Assembly: GCA_043228905.1 (NCBI GenBank)
Contig: JBHGNT010000017.1
Location: 5,642,001-5,706,000, forward strand
Length of the DNA: 64,000 nt
Direction of reading: 5' to 3'
Source of the DNA: Azolla caroliniana
Taxonomy: Eukaryota > Polypodiophyta
Numbering within the stretch: position 1 is the stretch's first letter; every line of letters starts with the position of its first letter. The notes below the pieces were generated by a model. The model had not been told where the DNA came from. It ran no database searches and saw nothing but the letters and a program-made list of their open reading frames with translations. The translations under genes and the position numbers were made by a program. This document shows positions 50,364-60,194 of the stretch, piece by piece.

Positions 50364-53300
50364 TCATGGACCTGTTGAAAGATTTAATTCTCTTAAGACA
50401 TCTGTGAACTCAAAGTCTCCACTTTGCTTATTGAATTGCTCCACCAACCTATACCGAGAATCGTCGACGAAAAAAGAATGGGTAGATTCAATTAGCTGTT
50501 TCGCCTAGAAAACCAGAGAGGCAAATCATCACTTTCAATCAGATAAGATAAAACCAATTTACTTGCAACTAAGATCATAGTATTTGGTTTCCACCAAAAG
50601 CATAGATAACATTTAAAACATTCTTGACATCATATTTGCATATAGCACTGAGAAGAGTTGCATAAATTACTAATAGAACACGATGCAGAAGAAGATAGAA
50701 AAAAAGCAGACTAATTTCAAGATCTCCAAGATAGTGACAACGCCTAACCAAGATCTGATCATATACAGTATGCACATGATCATATTAACAATATCAGACT
50801 AAACATCCCAGTCATACAATCAAAACAAAATCACTCAAGCTAATGCATATAGCCTACATTGGGCCAGGAAGCCAAGAGCAGAACTCAATTATCAACATTG
50901 GCACAGACTCCTTAACCTTCGCAATAAGGGTGTATTCACATGTTCTCTCTTACCATGGATCTTTCATGTTTGGGCAGACACTGCATGCATCCCTCAGGAA
51001 TGTAACCATAACCAATGGAGATTCTACCGTCCAAAATCAGGACAGGATGCTAAAAATGATTCTTCCAATGAAAAGTTTAACGCCTCTAAACCTCCTTTGT
51101 AAGTTGAGAAATGGGAATTCTTATAACCACAAAAGTTTAGGCTCTTCCTTTTCAGGTATCTGTGGACTCGAGTAAGCATCTCTCTACATAGGAAAAAGTT
51201 TATTTCTTTTAATATATATTGGGACACACATATCTATATTTGGTTAGCCTTCTTCGATAATGTCTTGTGCTCTACAAAGTACATCCTCTTTGTAACTGGA
51301 AGGCCAAGGTGATGTCCTTTACACTTCCAGTCACTATGATATTGGGAGCGTGTCTACTGTAAGGTGAACATCATGTTTCCGATCATTGTTCATGCCAACA
51401 TGATACAAGCACTTACCATGGAAACTTGAGAAGGCTATTTGCAGACATCGATATTGTTACGGGCATGACCATATAATATCCCGTGGTGAGAATTTACCGT
51501 AGTATTCTATAGGATACTACGGTAAATTCTCACCACGGGATATTATATGGTCATGCCCGTAACAGATATAAAACCACAATCAGTTTTCTATGATCCTTCA
51601 TATGCTACCATTGAGGTTATCTAAAATTTTGAAGGCATTTCCATTATGTTTTTTGTGTGCCTGACTAACTTCTAGGCCAAATTGTAAAAGTTAAAAATAA
51701 AGAGCAAAACTTAAACATCAATAAAATCAGAACATACATGACCAGCAGAACTTGATTCTTGGGCACAAATCTTAACTTAGCCTCTCATACTAACATGAGA
51801 TGATATATTACCAAATCAACCACTCTTAACTATCTCTACAGAACATAAAAGAACATATATGCAGGTGCAATACAATTTATGCTTTTGATTAATAATCAGC
51901 CAGCGAAAGACTTACTTGTAAATCAGTGAGTTTGCTAGGAAATACAATATCCCCACGAACAAGGACCAAACCTTTAGTGTCCATCAGCTCTGTATAGTGA
52001 GCCACCGTCAAGTATGGAGAAGCATCAGTACCTCTGACCTTATAGTCTTCCAGACCAGTAAATAGTAAATGAGGCATTTGCGCTGCACAAGCAATGAAAT
52101 AACTATCCATATAACCATCAACAGTGCAAACCAACAAGCTCATAAACGCATCAGAAACACAGCTTACATGCCTTGTAAGAAAAAAGATGTGTACCCATTT
52201 CCTTGTCTCACAGGAACCACAAATAAAGAGCTGCAACCATAGTATTTTCATTAACTTAGTACAGATATCCACATAACAAAGTAACAATTGGAGTAAACCA
52301 CTTGTTTCAAGCATTCAAGCAACAACTGAAACAGCTTGGCCATGGTAAACGAGAGCTACCATGTCCTTGCCCTATGTTGCAAAGTGTTGAATTGCTCCTT
52401 CCGTATGATGGTACTGATGACACCTCTACCTGAATGTTTCTGTAAATAAAAAGTTTATTAGAAATCAATGCAGACTACAAAAATGGTATCACTTGAGTAA
52501 TTTAAACAGAAAGTGCAAAATACAACCCTTTGAGGCTTCTTTCTGAGCTTTTTATGGCTTCTTGACATATATATTAAGCATTAGACACACATAATATACA
52601 TATATATTATATAGAATCTAGATATAGTGCCAAGTTGGCTACATGATCTTGGAGATTATTTTAGTAAACAATACATTCAAAATGTATTGGATCAATAGAC
52701 CATGAAAATAAAGTATAATGCAAATCTATACACATGAGCATAGGAACAATCCCACCATTGGGTAGGGTTAATGTGAGATACAAGTGATATTGCATACATC
52801 TCGGCTTCCATTCATGCATTTCAATTCACACAAGCTCAAATAAATTTACATCTTAAAAGAGGTAGATATCCAACTTTTATTATAGAAATATGTTTCAGAC
52901 ACACTGAAATATGAGCCAAGTTGAGAAAAGGGATCATTTTGTGCCTATTTCTCCAACATATCACCCATATCTAGGAAATGTTTCTGGGTTTCTGCAAAGT
53001 TGTAGGAACCTTCAGTAAGTTCGAACAGGTCACTTCATACCCTTGCCATTAGTGCATATCTTGCACAAAAATTATAGACATGGCCATAACAAAAAAATAA
53101 GAGTTCCATTTAGAGAGGAATAAATATAGCTCATTTCACATTGTTTATGGGTTCCATGGGTCATATTTTGGCTCTTAAGGGTGATAATATATAGATATTT
53201 ATATGCATACTATTTATTATGCATCAAAATGCCAACATAAACCGTGCATATCTTTCTTTCTCTTTTGATCCCTCTGAGCAGGTATTGGCCGAAGGCTACT

Positions 53301-54076
53301 TTTCTTTATTTGTACACCATGAGTGATGAGTTTCTTTCTTGATAAGCCAAATATAAGGAGGCTACATACTGGCCTTTCTGTGTTGTTTCTTTTTCCCTCT
53401 AAACACAAGCTAAAGTTCTGATATTTCAGCAGGATTTCTTGGTTCCATGAGACATTACTGGTTCTAGCACAAAGAAACACAAATAGACAGACACAATACA
53501 CAGAGTGAAAGGAAACATCACCGTATCTTCTACAAAATGCCAAAATAGCCCATGAGACCAAATTTACAACCACAATCTGGTATATGATACCAATGTCATA
53601 TTAAAGGCAAACAGGAAAGAAATTATTACAGGTCCTAGATCTGGAGTTGAGGATTCAAGTACAAAACATTGGGGCAGTAACCCTAGATCTGGAGTTAGGG
53701 ATTCAAGTACAAAACATAGGGGCAGTAGCATCACTTTCAAATAGATATATCAATGATAGACTTTTTCCTCGTCCTTGGACGTCAGATATGGGCTGTGGAA
53801 CCTAAATGAGCATAGAAAAAGTCCCCATAACCTTGCAAGTCCAAAAGAAACATACAAAGCATTCTCCTACTACCATAAGATCTGGGAAAGAGCTTACATT
53901 TTCCCAAATAGATGCAACCTCCTCTGGGCTGGCATGTGTGAGGGTTTCTGGCTTAAGAATGGATGACAATTTCTTTGGAGCCAAGGCAGAGAAGCCAGTG
54001 AGATGTCGAACGTGGCTAGCAATAGCTTCCCACATTCGATTTCGTGTGATCCCATGCATCGCAATGTAGTCAATAC
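50364..54076 (-). CDS. ATP11: ATP11/ATPAF1-type mitochondrial F1-ATPase assembly factor, 3' five exons
   Basis: Minus-strand exons: 54076-53898, 52439-52360, 52230-52172, 52082-51916, 50504-50364 (TGA stop). They join in one frame to 207 residues: APKKLSSILKPETL, EEVASIWEN, then HRARTC, FVVPVRQGNGYTSFFLQ, QMPHLLFTGLEDYK, GLVLVRGDIVFPSKLTDLQ, and RYRLVEQFNKQSGDFEFTDV. These are the blocks of the ATP11 family, whose members chaperone the F1 beta subunit in the mitochondrial matrix. Introns after exons 1, 2 and 4 have GT donors; the third intron needs a GC donor (AAG|GCATGT) to keep frame. The first exon listed starts with two bases of a split codon, so at least one upstream exon with the mitochondrial targeting peptide exists; I could not find it. 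No stop or frameshift interrupts these exons. Confidence 0.85.
51456..51563. repeat. Perfect inverted repeat (50-bp arms, 8-base loop) in the last ATP11 intron
   Basis: The arms 51456-51505 and 51514-51563 are exactly complementary, starting GTTACGGGCATGACC and closing GGTCATGCCCGTAAC, with loop TCTATAGG. Transcribed from either strand this forms a perfect 50-bp hairpin. It may be a young foldback transposon or a small-RNA hairpin; GATAT occurs just outside both ends and could be a target duplication. Confidence 0.9.
53634..53728. repeat. Tandem duplication, 48-bp period, in an ATP11 intron
   Basis: CCTAGATCTGGAGTT ... GGATTCAAGTACAAAACAT ... GGGGCAGTA is present twice with a few substitutions (53634-53681 and 53682-53728). 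Confidence 0.9.
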
Positions 54077-57000
54077 CTGTTTCACAAAATAAAAAAGGAC
54101 ACTTAATAAAATAAAATTCTTCATTTGAAACATAAGCCTCACTATTCACAGGTCTCTTTATCACATTGTATTCAGCAAGCATTGCACAACTTGAGATGCC
54201 ATCCCACAAACATAGACAACATTTGAAATCATCTATGAGGGTCTGATAATATTCAAAACCAGAAAATATTACACTAATTATGACCAAGATAAGGGAAGAG
54301 GCAATTTTATAAGCTGATGGACAAGATCAATAGTGTCAACACCAAAATTTAGATTATTTTTCATACCTTATTACTTGGATTTTATAGGATACCTATTATG
54401 AATCAAGTACTACTGATAAGCAATAAATACTAAGATTAAAAGATTTCCAGTTATCCTACCCTTAGACCATTGAAATTAGCCAAAGGAATTGTTCCTTAAG
54501 GTTATGCTAATAACAATGCCATAATGTTGACTTGGTTAAAGGTTCTTGCTATGCACTTCAAGTTCAATCCTTGATGCCACCAACCTAATGAAAATGTACC
54601 CCTCCTGAAGTTTAGATCTAAGACAACTTGAGGGAAATATTCAAGAAATGGATAGTTACAAGATCCTTGCCTTGACATAAATATCTAACTGCTTTCTAGT
54701 AGAAACCATGATTGTGCACTAACCCTAGTAGAACTTGAACTTCCTCAATATCAAACAAGGTCTGGATTAGAAGTAGAATATTGGCATTCTACCGATCCTT
54801 ATGTAATATTATTATCATTCTTTTCCCTTTTTCATCTACTTTTTTCCTGACTACCTGCCACAAATTTTCCTTCTTCTTCGGGCTTCCAAGGAATCGGCAG
54901 CAGTTCAGTTTAGGCTTAATCAGTTTGGCCGAAACCGGTTTGGAACAAATCAGTTAAGCAACTATAATGGTGCATTACAGACAACATGTCATTTTTATTG
55001 GTCAAACTATGATTTCTCAAAAACAACTAAAATTACATAGGATGGTATTGAGGCTACAATTTTGAAGAAGACATTGGTGACAACAAATGGAAATTAATTA
55101 AAACTCAATGGCAACTGGTTGTCAATTAGAAAAGCTTCAATGAAATCCATATGCAATGGGATACCATGATGCGTCATAGAATCTAAATGATCTTAATGAA
55201 GTGATGTACGCCTACAATCTTCTACTTCTCCATTCAACTCACATAATGTGTGGACTCTATTAGAGGCTATGTTTCTTATTCTTCTACAAAATTTAACACA
55301 TCAAACAATGTCAGTTACAATTTTTGATAAATGTCTTGAATAAACTGACTTTTTCTTGAATCAATAGATTCACTAGCATGCCATAATGCCAATTACGAAA
55401 TTTAACACATCAACAGTGTCAGGTACAATTATTGATAAATGTCTTGAATAAACTGACTTTTTCTTGAATCAATAGATTCACTAGCATGCCATAATGCCAA
55501 TAGTAGATCCCCTCATCTTTAGAAGGTAACAACATTTCATCTGCATGATACATTACCAAAATCAATAAGCCATATAGATTCCATATGCACACTATGACAA
55601 GGATGTATGATTAAAGATAAGCTTTAGCTCCTCATGCTATATGATACACAGCATACACCAATGTCAGGGAGCATTTTCCACGATTAATTGCCTAGTGAAC
55701 CAACATTACACAATCCCCTGAAGTTGGTATTCTTAACCTCCCATTGCTTTCCTAGCCACTTTATGCTCTATACTCAACATAAACAACACAAAGACAACAT
55801 GTGTAACGTGGGTGGAATCTGTCTTCCAACATGTAAACCTAACACTATACGTCACTCATACCCTGAAACATTCATATATGCTCCCTATTAGAGCATATAA
55901 AATACCTCATGGAAATTAGAGAATTCGTTCATATGCATTTATCTTCTCATCATCTAGAAAGTTACATGATACGTAATCATCACGATTTTGCAATTACACC
56001 ATCATCACGACCACCGTCCACTTTGATGCACATACATAGATTTATGATTCTGAATTTTCTGATTCATGACAAACAAAAGCCTCAACATCATGTATATTAG
56101 CATGTACCTGGGGGTTGGTATGACGTTGGTAGACCTTAGAAGTCTGAAGGCGCGCACTGTGCAGGTTGCAGGAGGTCCTCGTCGCGTGCAGTCTCCCTCT
56201 CCCTCTCTCTCTGTAATGTCTGTGTCGACAGTGGACACTCAACAGTCGACTCTCTGCTTCAGCTTTCTATTATCTAACTATAACTTAAATTTTGGAGTTG
56301 TTCAAACTTTTTAACTTTTAAGTATGACCTAATTAATAATCTGCTAAACTGGTTTGAGCCAGTTTGGCAGGGCTAAAGCCGAGCCGAGCCGAGCCGTTAA
56401 ACTGGTTTAGGCTTGAGCCGAGCCGTTGCCAATCCTTAGGGCTTCCATCAAGGCTTTTCTTTACATGTATCCATAGGCTGAGAACTAATACTCTATAAAT
56501 GTTGCTCCATCTATGTTTGCATTTTAAGCTATGTGAAAAAGCATATATCAAATCTTACATAAACATTTATATTCAATTTTGGTTTTAATAAACGAGAATA
56601 TTATGCAAACGCCATAATTAATGTTGTTTTGAAATGTGGATTCAAGGAATGGGAAAGTAAAGTAGGCATTTACCAGTACAAAAAACTTCAATGAGAAGAT
56701 AATTTAATGTTATCATAAAGTGATGAACTTCACTTGGCAAACTTGTGATGCATTATGATATGTAAGGGAAAGATTAACGACCAGAAGTTTAGGTTTTTGC
56801 CAGTTGTAAATGCCAAAACATAATCTTTTAAAGACAAGCACTTTTAAACTAATCCGGAAGTCTGGTTTTCACCAGTTGTAAATGCAAAAATACACTCTTG
56901 TAAGAGACTACTTCTTAACAACTAATCCACGTTGATTTGATTGAAAATAAACACCACTGTTCAAGTATAATAGAACGACTACTCAATTGTGTTACACAAA

Positions 57001-57550
57001 TATTGCACAAAAAGGTATTGAATTATGCTGCTCAATAGTAGAGATTACTCAGACATGTTGCTTGCTGATGCAAAGACATAATACAAATTAAAATATAATG
57101 TTGCTCAAAATTATTCAGTTGTGTTGCTCAAATCGTGCAGAACTTACTCGAAAATGCTGCTTAAACAGTGCACAGGATTACTCGCCAAATGCGGCCAGAT
57201 TTAGTTGCGCAGGTTCGCCCCAGTTTACGCTGCTCAAGTAGTGCACAAATTAACGCATCAGCTTCGGCTTCTTCAAGTGCTGTTGTGTCTCTTCCTTCCG
57301 TTTCTGTGTGTGTGTGTGCGTGTGTTTCTGCTGCTGCTGCTGCTTCTTCTTCTTCTTCTAATTCTTCTAATCCTAATTCTAATGCTAAGATCTTATGTTT
57401 CTGAGTTTCTACTTCTTTCTTTCAAGTTTTCTCTGTGTTTTTTTGGGCGTCTATTACATTAGCGTATTGCTTCTACATCGTTTGGAAGCGAAGGCGTTTG
57501 AAAAGGGGAAATTATTATTTCTTTCTATTTCATTTTTATAAAGTGTTTTC
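54077..57550. other. Spacer, no gene recognised; should include the missing ATP11 5' part
   Basis: AT-rich apart from GAGCC-type repeats at about 56375-56430 and a GC-richer block at 56100-56240. A small open frame at 57168-57404 is driven by TGTG, CTG and CTTCTT microsatellites. I could not identify an ATP11 first exon here. Confidence 0.35.
55288..55503. repeat. Tandem duplication, ~110-bp period
   Basis: Two near-identical copies (55288-55397 and 55398-55503) contain AAATTTAACACATCAA and GATAAATGTCTTGAATAAAC, and end ATGCCATAATGCCAAT. Confidence 0.9.
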
Positions 57551-57554
57551 TATA

Positions 57555-57735
57555 AGTGAGCTTACCCTAGCGGTAAGGTATCATACTTTTTGATACCTCT
57601 ATCTTGGGTTCGATCCCCTCATTTCTCATGTCTTGTTATTGTCATGTCATCACAATATTTTATGTTACGTGTTATGGTAGATTGCCATATGTCATTCATG
57701 GGTTCAATTCCCAATTTTCTCCTCTCTCTCTCTCA
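57555..57735 (+). repeat. tRNA-like SINE head
   Basis: AGCTTACCCTAGCGGTAAGG is followed about 28 bases later by TTGGGTTCGATCCCC, matching the arrangement of pol III A box and B box (GGTTCGATCCC at 57607-57617). A second B-box-like GGGTTCAATTCCC occurs at about 57699. It lacks tRNA folding outside the boxes, so it is read as a SINE rather than a tRNA gene. Confidence 0.5.
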
Positions 57736-58362
57736 TTAGTGTCGTGTCATAACAAATTTTTATTTTTATGTTAGTGTCATGTTTTCTTCATATTCTCGAA
57801 TATACGTTTTATGAGTTTTTGAATGTTTGCTTATAATTATAATGCCATATTTTGATTCGATCTCTATATAGTTCATACTCATTTTCTTGTAAAGTTCTAA
57901 AGTGAAGAAATTGATACCTTCACTAGTTGAGAGATAAGAACATTGATAATTGCAAGATGAGCTCATCGTCGATACAATTATGAATTTGATTGAACTATTT
58001 GATTTTTATGTTCGTGCTTCCTAATGTTTAGTAGTTAAGTAAATCCTAAGTTTTGAACTTTCAATTCTGTTGACATTTGATTCAATCAATATATAATATA
58101 GACAATAGTTAATTTTTGAAATTCCAATCTTCATTTTTTTTTCCAACTTATAAATCCAATCCAACATTGAGATGATTTACTATACACGTTTGATTGAATC
58201 ATTCTTGCCTATCTTTACATTTACTACCAAATCATTCAAACAAGCTTTTACTAACACCACCACATTGTATAAAAAATGTATATACCAAAACCTCAAGCAT
58301 TCATTCATATCCTTTATATCGAAGCATTTGCCTCTTTACGATGATTACATGATTGGATATAG
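57736..58362. other. Spacer, no feature seen
   Basis: AT-rich without recognisable coding or repeat structure. Confidence 0.4.
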
Positions 58363-58815
58363 TCATAGAAAGAATGTTTTCTGCAACACGTGCTCGATCC
58401 GGGCAATTTCTAAAACGACTAGACGCCATTTCCAAGGTGTTCCAAGTTGTCCTGTTGTAGCTAGTTCTTCAGTGGGCGGCGATTCTTCAATGATTTCCAG
58501 ATGCGGGAACTGCGTGAAATGACGCGCCACAAAATCGATGAGGCACTGTGAAACGCGTTCGTGTAGAGTGAAGCCATAGTATCTGCGTGGCCCGACGTTG
58601 TGGTAAACATCGAGCCACACGTGCTCGAATATCGGGGGTTGGATGGTGGCGAGCATTTGGAGGTATGCAAGCTCGTTGGCGCCATCAATGTTGAACACCA
58701 GGTCCCACACAAAGATGTGCAGGCTCCGCTGACGAAAGTCGATGTATGTCGTCCAACACAATCGTTGCGCAATATCGTATTGCATGTCAACGGGGAGCGC
58801 ATGGACCAGTTCCAT
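58363..58815 (-). CDS. Unrecognised single-exon ORF, 150 residues, GC-rich
   Basis: From the ATG at 58815 the minus strand encodes MELVHALPVDMQYDIAQRL, then FVWDLVFNIDGANELAYLQM, FEHVWLDVYHNVGPRRYYGF, FPHLEIIEESPPTEEL and a hydrophobic end. The opening (LPVDMQYDIAQRL) vaguely resembles an F-box start but this is not a firm assignment. The codons are GC-rich at the third position against an AT-rich background, and hydrophobic and charged residues are evenly mixed, which favours a real or recently real protein. The frame also extends upstream through a TATG microsatellite, which is an unlikely start. A TATATATA stretch at about 58850-58861 could serve as TATA box. It has no intron in view. Alternatives are a gene fragment captured by a transposon or a retrocopy. 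Confidence 0.45.
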   Translation of the reverse strand: MELVHALPVDMQYDIAQRLCWTTYIDFRQRSLHIFVWDLVFNIDGANELAYLQMLATIQPPIFEHVWLDVYHNVGPRRYYGFTLHERVSQCLIDFVARHFTQFPHLEIIEESPPTEELATTGQLGTPWKWRLVVLEIARIEHVLQKTFFL

Positions 58816-58931
58816 TTGGCGCAGGGAAGAAGAAAGAAGTGTCTTGGAACTATATATATATGTATGTATGTATGTATGTATTATATAGCCTCTTTGTGTG
58901 AGTGTGCGTTTTTTTTGTTTGGGCAGAGAAT

Positions 58932-58956
58932 GCAAGAGAGAGAGAGAGAGAGAGAA
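58932..58956 (+). repeat. (GA)n microsatellite
   Basis: Short pure GA tract, opposite in sense to the (CT)n tract at about 59112-59141. Confidence 0.9.
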
Positions 58957-59110
58957 AGCACACTGCCAAAACGCAAAAGAACTAGAAACGCAAAAGTGGG
59001 AAAAAAAAGCAACATACCAAAACGCAAAAGAATCAGAAAAGCTTTTTATTTCAACTAATTAATTGATATACATATTATTGCGCTTGTTTTTACTTTTTTT
59101 TTGTTTGTTA

Positions 59111-59111
<1 letters not shown>

Positions 59112-59141
<30 letters not shown>
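59112..59141 (+). repeat. (TC)n microsatellite
   Basis: Pure TC tract ahead of the VOZ-like fragment. Confidence 0.9.
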
Positions 59142-59146
<5 letters not shown>

Positions 59147-59182
59147 GCCTGTGCCTGTGTCTGTCTCGCTCTCTCTTTCTCT

Positions 59183-59299
59183 ATGGCCCGGAAGTCTTTC
59201 AAATCTGAAGCTAAGGATCGCGTCGATGATCTACAGGGTGTCTTCTCTAGTTCAATTACGTGGATGAAATTTATGAAGGTTTCATTATTTGTAATTTGA
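59183..59299 (+). pseudogene. Possible VOZ transcription factor N-terminal fragment
   Basis: The frame from the ATG at 59183 reads KSFKSEAKDRVDDLQGVFSS at residues 4-23. VOZ (vascular plant one-zinc-finger) proteins carry a very similar N-terminal segment centred on RVDDLQG. After this the similarity stops: the next residues (SITWMKFMK) are unrelated, a GT follows at 59279, and the frame ends at 59299. The conserved VOZ continuation and zinc-finger domain are not seen downstream. It is read as a short gene fragment; the match is short enough that chance cannot be excluded. Confidence 0.45.
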
Positions 59300-60194
59300 T
59301 TATAATCATGACTGTTAAGACTATAACCCAAATCAATTTGAAGAGTACGAAGCAACTTATGGAAATCATAACCATCTTATGAAAGTAAAAATTAATCTTG
59401 CCATCGTGAATGCATGCAGTTGTGCATATAACGTTTAACTAAACTAATTTGTCAAGAGGAACATTTATGTATCGCCATGAGAAGATGGGAATAGACATTG
59501 AAAGAAAGAAATGAATGTATATCTTACGCCTTCTAAGAAGCCAAAATAGCCTGATGACTAGAGTAGAGATTTCTTCTGAAAAGCTTTCAATCATACTCAT
59601 TTTGACAGAGTTTAGTGACCTCAACGTTTCAATAAGTGGCACAAATTCTGCGTAAGTCATATTATCATATGTTAAGTACTTTATCATCATTTTATCCTTT
59701 CAAACTAGTCACCTTCACAGAGTTAAGAAACTGTGGCCTCATGACACCAATGTTATCATATTCTGCCATGATTTGGTTACAGAATTAAAGTTATAGCTTC
59801 AATTCCTTGTTCTCAAGAAAACACAATTGATATTTCTTTTGTCGTAATGGAAATAAAGGCAATTGATTTGTAACACTTATTTGTTGATTGACATGATAAG
59901 CATTCAAATTTGTACACAAAGCAAGAAATTTTCAGTGACACAGAAGGTGTGATTTCAGTTAATGAAAGTGAAGACATTGATTCATAGCATGTTCTTTTTG
60001 TTGATTGAGATGATACACATTCAAATTTCTAAACAAGGAAGCAACAAATATTTATGCTTGAAATGGATCTGAATTAAAGAGAGCTTGATATCACATCATC
60101 ATTCTTCCCAGTTTAATACATAGCATATTCATGAATCATATATGTACATAATGGACACCCTCACGCTTTTGTTATGCATTAAATATGATAATCT
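59300..60194. other. Spacer, no feature seen
   Basis: AT-rich, no recognised gene or repeat. Confidence 0.4.

Noticed and set aside
57168-57462. Ser/Ala-rich and Leu-rich frames near 57.2-57.4 kb
   Set aside because: Produced by TGTG, CTG and CTTCTT simple repeats; considered as a targeting-peptide exon of ATP11 but it is on the opposite strand.
57555-57620. Possible tRNA gene
   Set aside because: A- and B-box-like words are present but there is no acceptor stem or anticodon arm; treated as a SINE head.
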